A stretch of DNA of 64,000 nucleotides from JACRLV01 sp045863555 (lineage in GTDB: Bacteria; Planctomycetota; Phycisphaerae; UBA1845; Fen-1342): assembly GCA_045863555.1 (NCBI GenBank), contig BTUU01000005.1:62001-126000 (forward strand). Reading direction: 5' to 3'. Shown here piece by piece: positions 42,695 to 52,247 of the stretch; position 1 is the stretch's first letter; every line of letters starts with the position of its first letter. Under the pieces are notes generated by a model. It did not search any database. It saw only the letters and a list, made by a program, of their open reading frames with translations, and was not told the DNA's origin. The position numbers were made by a program, and so were the translations under genes.

Positions 42695-44641
42695 CTACTG
42701 GAGATTCACGAGCACCAGCACCATGCCCTTGCCCGACTTGAGCGAGGACATCGCCTTGCCGATCACCGCGCCATTGGCCTTTTCGTGATCGCCGACGCGC
42801 ATCGCGTGGCCCGGCGTATCCGAAGTGGTCAGCATGTCGCCCGCGACGATCGCACCGCCGGCGTCCGCGTCGCACCAGGCCCACGCGCGGCCGGTCAGCG
42901 CCACCGGGTGCTTGCCGTCCGCGACCGAGCCGGTCTGCGTCAGCACCATGCCCGGGTTCACGCCGTTCGCGCCGCTGATGATGCCCGCGACGGTCCTGTC
43001 ATAAGCCTTGCCGCTGACGCGCAGCTCGCCTACGCGGTCCGGGTCGATCGTGACCACCATGCCGGGCGTCGCGGCGGATTCCAGCGCGCCGCATTCGCTG
43101 TTGACGTTGAACGGCTCGGCCACGTCGCTGCCGCCGGTGATCGTCAGCGCCTGCACGCGGGCCATGCCGATCACGTCGAGCTTGGCCGCAGGCGTAGCGG
43201 TGCCGATCCCGACATCGCCGTCGCCTTCAACCGTAATGGCCGATACGTCATGAGTGCCCGCACTGACGCCGTTGCCGATCAGCAGTTTTCCGGCGCCTTG
43301 TCCGTTTCCGGAACCGGTCGAGATCAACTGCCAGTACCTGCCGCCGACCGATGAGTTCCGCAGGTTCAGCCAGGTCCCGGCAGCGTTGTTGCTCTCGATC
43401 GTCGCGGGTGTAAGGCTCGTACCAAGAATACTCAGGGCGTCGGCGGTGAGCGTGCCGGCCACATCGAGCTTGGAAACCGGCGTCGTCGTGCCGACGCCGA
43501 CATTGCCACCCGCCGGGTTGATCGAAAGGTCCGCCCACGCGGTCAGCGCCGCGTTATGCCCGCCAATCGTCGCGATGCCCGACAGTTCGCCGGCGACGAA
43601 CGAGTTCGTCGTGCCTGTGGCGGCAATCGCACCGCGCCACACGCTGCTGCCGCCGGTCGTTTGCAGGCGGAAGTTTGCGTTCGGCGTGGTCGTGCCGATG
43701 CCGACGTTGCCGGCGGTGTAGCCGATGTTCGTTCCATTCGTGATCCACTGCGAGCCGGGGGGAAGTACCTGCCACGTTCCATTGCCGCTGGCGTCAGACG
43801 TCAGCACGCGCCCCGCTCCTGCGCCGTTGCCGTTCAACCGAAACGCATCCGACTCAAACGAACCGGCGACATCCAGCCGCGACCCCGGTGCATTGGTGCC
43901 GATACCGACGTTGCCCCCGGCGACATTGACAATCAGCGGGCCGGCGGTGTTGGTCTGTCCATTCCACGCCTGCAGTTCAGCACGGCCGGTGGACTCCGGC
44001 GTCGCGATTCTCAATTGCGATCGGCCGAACACGTCCTCGAACCGGCTTGTCTCCGCCGGCAAACCCGACGGAGCGCGAACATGAAGCCGCGCGACTGGCG
44101 CTGAGAATCCGATGCCCGCCAGCGCGTTGGCGACGAAGATATCCGTGTTGTTCGGCGAGCGCGTCCACAGCACGCCCGGTGTGCCGTTCGGAGGCGTCGT
44201 CAGCACGCCGCCGTTCCCGGCCTCCACGGCATACTGCGCATAGGGTGCGACCGTCAGCGGCTGCCGCGGGTTCAGCGTCTGGAATGTGCCGCTGCCCGCT
44301 GGGCTTCGTACGGCGATCTGGAGCCATCGCGCGTCGCCATTGAACGCACCCGGCCCGAAATCGAGCAGCACCGTGAACTGTCCGTCCGCCACCGTAACGC
44401 CGCTCACCGGAATCACGGGCCCGACAATCGAGCCCGCGCTGGGATCGGTGTGCAGCGAAAACTGAAAATCCGCCGTCCCATCCACGACCGCGCCCGAGGC
44501 CTTGAGCTGCCCCTGATACGTAAATGCACCGGTCACAGGAACTTGCGCTGCGGCCCCGCCACACAGGAGGCCGAGGCCCGCGACCGCCGAAAGGGCCTGT
44601 CGGAGTGTCCGTCCGAATCGGGAAGCTGAATCTTGGCGCAT
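42695..44641 (-). CDS. Secreted tail-fibre-like repeat protein
   Basis: 648 residues; the start at 44641 has ACGGAG upstream. A signal peptide (LGLLCGGAAAQVPV) is followed by an N-terminal domain homologous to the 24528 protein (AFTYQGQL, RWLQIAVRSPAG). The middle repeats the pattern NVGIGTTTPxAxLDVxG (NVGIGTNAPGSRLDVAG, NVGVGTTTPVSKLDVAG, DVGIGTATPAAKLDVIG), as in phage tail fibre and S74-associated proteins. The C-terminal ~140 residues match the 24528 protein (SDVAEPFNVN to GMVLVLVNL). It lies divergently from the ECF/WD40-kinase pair at 44863. Confidence 0.8.
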   Translation of the reverse strand: MRQDSASRFGRTLRQALSAVAGLGLLCGGAAAQVPVTGAFTYQGQLKASGAVVDGTADFQFSLHTDPSAGSIVGPVIPVSGVTVADGQFTVLLDFGPGAFNGDARWLQIAVRSPAGSGTFQTLNPRQPLTVAPYAQYAVEAGNGGVLTTPPNGTPGVLWTRSPNNTDIFVANALAGIGFSAPVARLHVRAPSGLPAETSRFEDVFGRSQLRIATPESTGRAELQAWNGQTNTAGPLIVNVAGGNVGIGTNAPGSRLDVAGSFESDAFRLNGNGAGAGRVLTSDASGNGTWQVLPPGSQWITNGTNIGYTAGNVGIGTTTPNANFRLQTTGGSSVWRGAIAATGTTNSFVAGELSGIATIGGHNAALTAWADLSINPAGGNVGVGTTTPVSKLDVAGTLTADALSILGTSLTPATIESNNAAGTWLNLRNSSVGGRYWQLISTGSGNGQGAGKLLIGNGVSAGTHDVSAITVEGDGDVGIGTATPAAKLDVIGMARVQALTITGGSDVAEPFNVNSECGALESAATPGMVVTIDPDRVGELRVSGKAYDRTVAGIISGANGVNPGMVLTQTGSVADGKHPVALTGRAWAWCDADAGGAIVAGDMLTTSDTPGHAMRVGDHEKANGAVIGKAMSSLKSGKGMVLVLVNLQ

Positions 44642-44862
44642 GAGCCGTCTCCGTTCGCTGGGTGTCTTCGGTGAAATTGGCCCGAACTCGACCAGATCAC
44701 GAAAAACGCGCGCCGGGGCGGCAGTAACTCTCTGAAAATTCTCGGTTGATTCACCGGCCATGCCCAGAGGCCGTCCCGTACACGCCGCTCGGCATGTTCG
44801 CGCGTCGCACGCCTGGCCTCGGCGACGCCGGGTTTCGGCACCGTTCACGGTAAAATGGAAGA

Positions 44863-45456
44863 ATGGCCCCCGAGACGCCCATCACGCAATACATCGCCGA
44901 TCTCTCCGCCGGCGACCGCTCGGCGGCCGATCGCCTGCTGCCCCACGTCTACGAGGAACTGCGGGCACTCGCGATCAGCTTCTTTCAGCAGCAGCCCGGC
45001 CATCACACGCTCCAGCCCACCGCCCTCGTCCACGAGGCGTACGTCAAGCTCGTCGGCTCCAGCAGCTCCGGCTGGGAAAGCCGAAAACACTTCTTTGACG
45101 TCGCCGCCATGGCCATGCGTCAGCTTCTTGCCGACCACGCTCGTCGAAAAGCCAGCCTCAAGCGCGGCGGCGATGTTACCCGTGTAACGCTCATCGACTC
45201 GGACGGCGCTTTCGCACCCGAGGCCGGTGCGGCGACCACGCCCGGCGGCGCCCCGGACCTCGACGTCGAGGCCCTCGACGCCGCTCTCACGAAGCTCGCC
45301 GCCCTCGACCCGCGCCAAGGCCGGATCGTCGAGCTGCGCTACCTGGCGGGACTCACCACCGACCAAACGGCCGATGTCCTCGGTATCTCCGAGCGGACCG
45401 TCCGCCTGGAATGGCAGACGGCCCGCGCCTGGCTGCGGCGGGAGCTGGCCGGATGA
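44863..45456 (+). CDS. ECF sigma factor, kinase-linked
   Basis: 197 residues. It is a close paralog of the 20514 product: LLPHVYEELRALAISFF, HTLQPTALVHEAYVKLVGS, KRGGDVTRVTL and IVELRYLAGLTTDQTADVLG (region 4). ATG start. Its stop overlaps the kinase ATG. It directs RNA polymerase to a specific regulon, possibly including the divergent repeat protein gene. Confidence 0.92.
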   Translation: MAPETPITQYIADLSAGDRSAADRLLPHVYEELRALAISFFQQQPGHHTLQPTALVHEAYVKLVGSSSSGWESRKHFFDVAAMAMRQLLADHARRKASLKRGGDVTRVTLIDSDGAFAPEAGAATTPGGAPDLDVEALDAALTKLAALDPRQGRIVELRYLAGLTTDQTADVLGISERTVRLEWQTARAWLRRELAG

Positions 45457-48400
45457 CGCCGGAGCGACACCGCCGGATTTCGGATGTCTTTCAGGAAATC
45501 GTCGAGTTGCCCGCCCCACAGCGTGCGGCGCGTCTCGCAGCGATTTGCGCCGGCGACGATGAGATCCGGCGCGAGGTCGAATCGCTGCTCGAGCACCATC
45601 ACGAGCGGGCGGACGAGTTCGCCGACGGCAACGTCGGCGTCGGCCGAAAACTCGTGGCCGAACCGAACGCTCCTTCCGCCGGCCTGCCCACCCACATCGG
45701 CCGCTTTCGCATCCTCCGTCGCATCGGCGAGGGCGGCATGGGCGTGGTCTTCGAGGCGGAGCAGGACAACCCGCGCCGCATCGTTGCCCTCAAGGTCATC
45801 CGCGCCGGCCTCGCCTCCGATTCCGTCGTCCGCCGATTTCGCCACGAGGCCGAGGTCCTGGGTCGGCTCCAGCACGTCGGCATCGCCGATCTCTACGACG
45901 CGGGCGTCGCGGAAACGCCGCTCGGACGACAGCCCTACTTCGCGATGCAGCTCATCCAGGGCCGGCCGCTGATCGACTATGCGAAGGAGCAGCAGCTCGA
46001 CACGCGCGCGAGGCTCACGCTGTTCGCCCGTGTATGCGACGCCGTCGAGTACGCTCATCAGCGCGGCATTATTCACCGCGACCTGAAGCCCGCCAACATC
46101 CTCGTCGACGACGCGGGCCGGCCGAAGGTCCTTGATTTCGGCGTCGCCCGCGTCACCGACGACAATGCCACCCTCGCCACGATGCAGACTGCGACGGGCC
46201 AGGTCATCGGCACGCTCCCGTACATGAGCCCGGAGCAGATCTCGGGCAAGGCCTCGGACGTCGACACGCGCTCGGATGTCTACTCGCTCGGCGTGACGCT
46301 GTACGAATTGCTCGCCGAGCGCCTTCCCTATCAGGTTTCGAACTGCACGCTGCCCGAGGCCGCCCGCATCATCGCCGACGTCGAGCCGACGCACCTGAGC
46401 ACGATCGACCGGCGCTTTCGGGGCGACGTCGACACGATCGTGACGAAGGCGCTTCAGAAAGAGCGAAGGCTGCGCTACCAGTCGGTCGCCGACTTCGCCG
46501 CCGACATCCGCCGCTACCTTTCTGACGAGCCGGTGCTGGCCCGCCCGCCGAGTGCGATGTATCAGATTCGCAAGTTCGCCCGGCGCAACAAGGCCCTGGT
46601 CGCCAGCGTGCTCGGAGTATTCCTGGCGCTGGTCGTCGGCTTGCTGGGGATGTGGTGGTTCGCCGCCGGCGAATCGCGTCAGAAAGCGACCGCGGAATCC
46701 GCCTCGCGCGAAGCCCGCCGACTGGCCTACCGCGTCAGTGTCAACGCCGCGGCCGACGCGATCAGCGACCACAGCCTGAGCGTCGCCCGAAAGCTGCTGG
46801 ATGAAGCGCCCGCCGAGCTGCGCGGCTGGGAATGGCTCCATCTCTCGACGCGGCTCGACGACAGCTATCGGCGAGTTCAGGGAATTCCGCCTCCGGGCGG
46901 CTGGCTCCAAGTGCGAGCCGACGGCAACCTCGTCCAGCGCACGGTGTTTCACGTGATCCTGGTTGACGTTCGAACCGGCACGATCAGCAAACAGGCCAGC
47001 AGTTCGCGCCCCGTGATCGCCGTCACGCGCGACGGCACGCGCGTGGCTGCCGTTGCGGAATTAACGCGCATCACGCTGCACGACCTGGACAGCGGCGCTG
47101 TGGAATCGCTCGCGGACATGACCGGCGTGAGCTCCCTCGACTTCAATTCCGAAGGAACACTGCTTGCGGCCGGAGGAGCGAACCGCGAATTGCGCCTGTA
47201 TGACCTGCGAACCAGGACGCTGCTTTGGGAGACCACGCTGCCGCGGCTGGCGTTCGACCTATCGTTCTCCCCCGACGGCATGCGGCTCGCCGCGCGCGAC
47301 ATAACGGGTTTCGTCGTTGTGGCCCTGCGCGACGGCCGGTTGGAGCACAATTTCGATGTGCCCGGATTTCAGCGATTCACGGCGTCAGTCTGGAGCCACG
47401 ACGGACAGCTGGTCTTCAGTCGAGAGATGCTCTTCAACCCGAATCGGAATTTCATCACACCGATTCGCCTCGCCGACGGCGCGCGGCTGCCGAGCTGGCC
47501 CGAGCACCACCGCGAGCTGTCGTCGTTTCTGCTTACGCCGGACGGCGCGACCGGGGCGACCGGCTACGCCGGCGGACTGCTTCGGCTCCACGACCTGCCG
47601 GGCGGCGCGATCCGCCGCGAATTCACAGTCGAGGGCGGCGCTGTCGTCGCCCCCGCGTTTTCACCGGACGGGAAGCTGCTGGCGTACGGCCAATTGAATG
47701 GCATGATCTGCCTGGAAGATCGCGTGTCCGGCCGCCACGTCAGGACGCTTCGCGGCCAGGATTCGCCGTCCAGCACCATCGTCTTTTCCGGCGACGGAAA
47801 CACGCTCTTCTCAAGCGCGATCGATGGCGTTATTCGCGCATGGGACATTTCGAGCAGCAACGAAAAGAACATCCTGTACGGGCATGAAAGCTACGTATAC
47901 CCGGTTGTTTTCAGCCCCGACGGCACGACGCTGGCCAGCGGATCGTGGGACGGCACGATCCGCCTGTGGGACGTGGCGTCGCAGCGCGCACTTGCCGTCC
48001 TGACCGGACACACGGGATACGTCCGCTCCCTCGCGTTCAGCCCGAACGGGCGCTTTCTTGTCTCCACCACGGTCGACGGCAGGGAGGCGTTCCTCTGGGA
48101 TCGCTCGACGGAAACCCACGTTCCCATTCCCCTGCGCAGCCCGCCGGTCCCGGACACCCCCGCATTTTTCAAGGACAGCCGGCGAATCTGGCTTCCAGGC
48201 GACCTTGCGTCCGAGGAGCACGCGTGGAATATCGAAACCGGCGAGGTCGAGACCATTTCGCGCAACGCACTTCGTGAACTGGCGGACGATCGGGTCTCAC
48301 CCGACGGACGCTGGATGGCGCGAATCGTCGGGTCCGAATCGAGTCTCGTGATCGTCTCATTGCAGGACTCCGGCACAGCGCGAAAAATCACCACGGGCGT

Positions 48401-48755
48401 CGCCCGGGCGACGTTCAACCGAGCCGGCGACAAGGTTCTCACGGCGATGGGCGAAACTCCCGTGGCACGGCCGCACATCTCCGTTCTCGATGCTGCGACG
48501 GGTGCGATGCTGCTTGAATTGGCGGGGCACATCGGCGACGTCTTCGACATCCGATTTTCGCCAGACGGAAAAAGATTCGCGAGCTGCGGCCGGGACGGCT
48601 CCATCCGCATCTGGGACGGCGAGACATTCGATCAACTCGTGTCCCTCCGGGGTCACACGGATTACGTCTGGTCCGTCGCCTGGAGCCCCGATGGACGAAC
48701 GCTCGCCTCCGGGTCGGGAGATGGCACGATTCGACTCTGGACTACGCGCCAATGA
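45453..48755 (+). CDS. Membrane Ser/Thr protein kinase with WD40 repeats, second copy
   Basis: 1100 residues. The start ATG overlaps the sigma stop (ATGA). Kinase motifs: GEGGMG beginning at 92, Lys114, HRD 208-210, DFG at 228. A transmembrane helix lies around 380-403 (LVASVLGVFLALVVGLLGMWWF). The C-terminus is a WD40 region, ending LASGSGDGTIRLW. It is a paralog of the 21074 kinase, with the same N-terminal MTPERHRR/VSGPERFRR region. The catalytic residues are complete. Confidence 0.92.
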   Translation: MTPERHRRISDVFQEIVELPAPQRAARLAAICAGDDEIRREVESLLEHHHERADEFADGNVGVGRKLVAEPNAPSAGLPTHIGRFRILRRIGEGGMGVVFEAEQDNPRRIVALKVIRAGLASDSVVRRFRHEAEVLGRLQHVGIADLYDAGVAETPLGRQPYFAMQLIQGRPLIDYAKEQQLDTRARLTLFARVCDAVEYAHQRGIIHRDLKPANILVDDAGRPKVLDFGVARVTDDNATLATMQTATGQVIGTLPYMSPEQISGKASDVDTRSDVYSLGVTLYELLAERLPYQVSNCTLPEAARIIADVEPTHLSTIDRRFRGDVDTIVTKALQKERRLRYQSVADFAADIRRYLSDEPVLARPPSAMYQIRKFARRNKALVASVLGVFLALVVGLLGMWWFAAGESRQKATAESASREARRLAYRVSVNAAADAISDHSLSVARKLLDEAPAELRGWEWLHLSTRLDDSYRRVQGIPPPGGWLQVRADGNLVQRTVFHVILVDVRTGTISKQASSSRPVIAVTRDGTRVAAVAELTRITLHDLDSGAVESLADMTGVSSLDFNSEGTLLAAGGANRELRLYDLRTRTLLWETTLPRLAFDLSFSPDGMRLAARDITGFVVVALRDGRLEHNFDVPGFQRFTASVWSHDGQLVFSREMLFNPNRNFITPIRLADGARLPSWPEHHRELSSFLLTPDGATGATGYAGGLLRLHDLPGGAIRREFTVEGGAVVAPAFSPDGKLLAYGQLNGMICLEDRVSGRHVRTLRGQDSPSSTIVFSGDGNTLFSSAIDGVIRAWDISSSNEKNILYGHESYVYPVVFSPDGTTLASGSWDGTIRLWDVASQRALAVLTGHTGYVRSLAFSPNGRFLVSTTVDGREAFLWDRSTETHVPIPLRSPPVPDTPAFFKDSRRIWLPGDLASEEHAWNIETGEVETISRNALRELADDRVSPDGRWMARIVGSESSLVIVSLQDSGTARKITTGVARATFNRAGDKVLTAMGETPVARPHISVLDAATGAMLLELAGHIGDVFDIRFSPDGKRFASCGRDGSIRIWDGETFDQLVSLRGHTDYVWSVAWSPDGRTLASGSGDGTIRLWTTRQ

Positions 48756-48823
48756 CGATCGCGTCCGGAGACCCGATCACCCGGCAACAGCCACGGATTC
48801 GACGGTCCCGTTATTCTGGCGCC

Positions 48824-51649
48824 ATGAACATCCGACTCATCATCATCGCTGTCGCCTCGCTCCTGATCACGCACACCAGTTCAGCACAGTTTGACGCGAC
48901 CGGCCAGCTCTCGAAGTACAACGTAATCTGGTCGAGGCCGAGCCCCGACGCCTCGGGGGCGATGCCGATCGGCAACGGCGAGGTCGGGCTCAACGGCTGG
49001 GTCGAACCCGGCGGCGATCTCGTCTTCCTCGTCGCGCGAACCGACGCGTGGAGCGAGACCTGCCGGCTGCTCAAGCTGGGGCGCGTTCGCATCAGCATCA
49101 CACCAGGTCCGCTCACCCAAAAGGACGGCGCCGCGCCGGTCTTCCGCCAGACTCTTGACCTGCCCACGGGTTCAATCGAGATTCTGCTCGGCGACGACGA
49201 GCATCGCGTTTCCATGACGCTCTTCGTCGACGCCGATCAGCCCGTCGTGCACATCATCGGAACGGCCGCAGCTCCCGTGACGATTCGGGCTACCGTCGAA
49301 TGCTGGCGAACCGAGCGAAAATCGCTCAGCGCCAATGCAGATGAACTCAAATCCTCCTGGACGATGCACAGCGCACCCGCGACCGTGGAGGTGTGGGAGA
49401 GCCCCGACGTCTTCGTCGAAGATCCCGGTGCGGTCAGCTGGTATCACCGCAACGAACACTCCGTCGTCCCGCTCACGCTCAGGCACCAGGGTCTGGAATC
49501 GATCGCGTCCGATGCGACCGATCCGCTCATTCACCGCACGTTCGGCGGTCGGCTCAGCGGCGAGGCATTCGACCGGGTCGACCGCTCCACGATCGCGAGC
49601 CATGCGCCCACCCGGCGGTTCGCCCTCCGCCTCACAACGCACTCAGCCCAGACCGATACGCCGAACGCATGGCTGGAGCAGCTCCGCGCCATCGACCGGA
49701 AGGCCGCGACGGCCGAGGCAGCACGGAATTCCACCGCAACCTGGTGGGAGGCATTCTGGAAGCGGTCGTGGATTTTCGTTGACGGCGACACGGAATCCGC
49801 GATTCCGACCAATGCGCACAAGCTCCGGCTCGGGATCGACGCCGAGGGCGGCAACCGGTTCGTCGGCGAATTCGGCCGCGTGCAGATGTTCGGCGATGTG
49901 CTCGACGATGACCGAATCGCGCAACTCTCCCGCTCGCAATCCAGTTCTCTTCCGACGTCCGATTCGCCACCCGTGATCGGAGCCTGGAGCGCCGGGACCG
50001 AACCCGGCGCTACTGTCAAAAAAGACCCGCCGCCCACTTCGGCGCTGACGATCGCGGCCTGGATCAAACCGGCCTCCGATCTCCGAACCGGCCGTATCGT
50101 CGACAAGATCACCCCCGGTGGCTCGGACGGCCTGCTCTTCGACATCCAGCCCAACGCCACGCTGCGGTTGATCGTGGGCAACGCCACGCTTGCGGCAGCG
50201 GGAAGCGTCACACTGGGCGAATGGAGCCACGCAACCGCCACAGTGGACGCCGCAACCGGCGCGCTGCGCCTGTTCGTCAATGGGAACGAAGTCGCCCGCC
50301 GCGACGGCGACGAAGCCCCGGGCCCGTCAAGGGTCACGCGCGGCTACATCCTCCAGCGGTGGATGCAGGCCTGCGCCGGACGCGGCGCGTACCCGATCAA
50401 GTTCAACGGATCGATCTTCACGGTCGAACCGCGCCACTCCGGCGGGCCCGACTTCAATCCCGACTACCGACGCTGGGGCGACTGCTACTGGTGGCAGAAT
50501 TCCCGGCTGCCCTGCTACTCGATGCTCGCGGCCGGCGACTTCGAAATGATGCAGCCGCTTTTCTCCCTGTACGCAGCGGCCGTCCCGCTCTGCGAAGCCC
50601 GTGCCCGCCTCTATCACCTCGTGCGCGGCGCATACTTCCCCGAGACGATGACGATCTTCGGCACCTACTCAAACGGCGACTACGGCTGGAACCGCACGGG
50701 GCACGAAGCGCGCGACGTTCTCTGCCCCTGGTGGCAGTACGCCTGGAACCAGGGCCCCGAACTGCTCGCGCTGATGCTCGACTATTGGGACTACACCCAT
50801 GACCGCGACTTCCTGAAGCGGCGACTGCTGCCGATGGCCCGCAGCGTCCTCGATTACTTCGACTCGCGCTTCGCACGCGACGCCGCCGGGAAACTCATCA
50901 TCTCCCCCACCCAGGCGCTCGAAACCCACTGGCACAAGGTCGTCAACGACGCACCCTGCGTGGCGGGCCTGCACGACGTCCTCGGGCGGCTCCGCAAGCT
51001 CCCGGCCGATGCCGTTGCGGCCGACGACCGCGCCTTCTGGACGCGATTGAGCGACGCTTTGCCGCCGATTCCAACGATCGAAAAGAACGGCGTGCGGATG
51101 CTCGCGGCCGCCGAACGCTTCGACCCAGGCCAGCAGAACGTCGAGACGCCCGAGCTCTACGCCGTCTTCCCGTTCCGTCTTTACGGCCTGGGCAAGCCCG
51201 ACCTGGAGCTGGCCCGGGCCGCGTATCGCGTCCGCCCGCACCGATTCACCCACGGCTGGAGCCAGGACGGCCAGTTCGCCGCACTCCTCGGATTCACCGA
51301 CGACGCGCGCGCCAATGTGCTCGCAAAAAGCCGCAACAGCAACGCCGGCCACCGCTTCCCCGCGATGTGGGGCCCCAATTTCGACTGGGTGCCGGACCAG
51401 GACCACGGCTCAAACCTCATGACCACGCTCCAGCTCATGCTCATGCAGACGGACGGCGATTCGATCCGCCTCCTGCCCGCCTGGCCCGCTGAGTGGAACG
51501 TCTCGTTCCGTCTGCATGCCCCCAGGAACACCGTTGTCGAAGGCGAATACCGCCAGGGCCGGCTCGTCCGGCTCGACGTCACCCCGGCCGAGCGGCGAAA
51601 AGACGTCGAAATCGCCCCCCCGGCCATGCAACCTGATCCCGTCAGATGA
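48824..51649 (+). CDS. Secreted GH95-like hydrolase with LamG insertion
   Basis: 941 residues from ATG 48824. A signal peptide (ASLLITHTSSAQ) is followed by an N-terminal beta domain of DUF5703 type (PSPDASGAMPIGNGEVGLNG, CRLLKLGRVRI). A LamG-like jelly-roll lies in the middle. It reads unusually: the LamG C-terminal segment (NRFVGEFGRVQMFGDVLDDD, 328-368) comes before the N-terminal segment (LTIAAWIKPASDL to LFVNGNEVAR, 405-493). After it, an (alpha/alpha)6-type catalytic region follows (GDCYWWQNSRLPCYSML, GTYSNGDYGWNRTG). It is probably a glycan hydrolase. The ribosome binding site is weak. Catalytic residues were not assigned. Confidence 0.72.
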   Translation: MNIRLIIIAVASLLITHTSSAQFDATGQLSKYNVIWSRPSPDASGAMPIGNGEVGLNGWVEPGGDLVFLVARTDAWSETCRLLKLGRVRISITPGPLTQKDGAAPVFRQTLDLPTGSIEILLGDDEHRVSMTLFVDADQPVVHIIGTAAAPVTIRATVECWRTERKSLSANADELKSSWTMHSAPATVEVWESPDVFVEDPGAVSWYHRNEHSVVPLTLRHQGLESIASDATDPLIHRTFGGRLSGEAFDRVDRSTIASHAPTRRFALRLTTHSAQTDTPNAWLEQLRAIDRKAATAEAARNSTATWWEAFWKRSWIFVDGDTESAIPTNAHKLRLGIDAEGGNRFVGEFGRVQMFGDVLDDDRIAQLSRSQSSSLPTSDSPPVIGAWSAGTEPGATVKKDPPPTSALTIAAWIKPASDLRTGRIVDKITPGGSDGLLFDIQPNATLRLIVGNATLAAAGSVTLGEWSHATATVDAATGALRLFVNGNEVARRDGDEAPGPSRVTRGYILQRWMQACAGRGAYPIKFNGSIFTVEPRHSGGPDFNPDYRRWGDCYWWQNSRLPCYSMLAAGDFEMMQPLFSLYAAAVPLCEARARLYHLVRGAYFPETMTIFGTYSNGDYGWNRTGHEARDVLCPWWQYAWNQGPELLALMLDYWDYTHDRDFLKRRLLPMARSVLDYFDSRFARDAAGKLIISPTQALETHWHKVVNDAPCVAGLHDVLGRLRKLPADAVAADDRAFWTRLSDALPPIPTIEKNGVRMLAAAERFDPGQQNVETPELYAVFPFRLYGLGKPDLELARAAYRVRPHRFTHGWSQDGQFAALLGFTDDARANVLAKSRNSNAGHRFPAMWGPNFDWVPDQDHGSNLMTTLQLMLMQTDGDSIRLLPAWPAEWNVSFRLHAPRNTVVEGEYRQGRLVRLDVTPAERRKDVEIAPPAMQPDPVR

Positions 51650-51735
51650 GTGGATACCGTCGTAAGACGGCCGCCACAAATTTCGGCAAATTCCATATTG
51701 ACGAGGCCCCTCTCGCCGATACCATCCTTGACGCT

Positions 51736-52119
51736 ATGTGTTCGCGGCCGATTTCATGGCTCTGCTGCCTCCTCGCAGGTCTCGCGCCGATTCTGGCGTT
51801 GGGAAAGGCCGACGCCCACGCGCACGAACACCGCTCGAGCGCGGCCGCGGTCAGCGAGCATTCACACGAAGACGGCCATGTCCCGCACCACCGCCATGAT
51901 CACGATGGTGAACCGATCCCGCTTTCTCTCGAAGCCGGCACAGCGGCCGCTCGAACAGGGCTCGTCGGCGTTTGGCACCTTCCCCCGATCCTGATCGATC
52001 CGCTCGTCAATGCCGTCGCCGAGATTCCCGCCCTTTCGTGCTGCCGCATGCCTGACGATCGCCGGTCCCGCTCGCCCACCGCCCCCGCCCCGGGGGACAC
52101 GCTGCCCCTCCTGATCTGA
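51736..52119 (+). CDS. Small His-rich secreted protein before efflux operon
   Basis: 127 residues from ATG 51736, chosen because it gives a good signal peptide (WLCCLLAGLAPILALGKADAHA). An ATG at 51646 would add an uncharacteristic N-terminus. After the signal, the protein is His-rich (HAHEHRSS, HSHEDGHVPHHRHDHDGE), typical of metal-binding periplasmic proteins. It lies directly upstream of the czcCBA-like genes, so it is probably a metal sequestering or sensing protein in the same transcript. Confidence 0.65.
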   Translation: MCSRPISWLCCLLAGLAPILALGKADAHAHEHRSSAAAVSEHSHEDGHVPHHRHDHDGEPIPLSLEAGTAAARTGLVGVWHLPPILIDPLVNAVAEIPALSCCRMPDDRRSRSPTAPAPGDTLPLLI

Positions 52120-52247
52120 TTCGGCCCCCGCGCGGCTCGCTCCGTTGTATATGAGCGACCCGTGGCCCTGTGCGCGCTCGCGCTCGAATCCTCGAACCGG
52201 ACAACCCGAACCGTCTCCACACGGGCTGCTTTGACAGGCTGGTTTCC

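Noticed and set aside
45339..46952. A 537-codon minus-strand frame over the kinase start
   Set aside because: It is antisense to a kinase domain with complete catalytic motifs.
51650..51735. Promoter TTGACG with GATACC before the His-rich gene
   Set aside because: The spacer is only 14 bases and the -10 match is poor.
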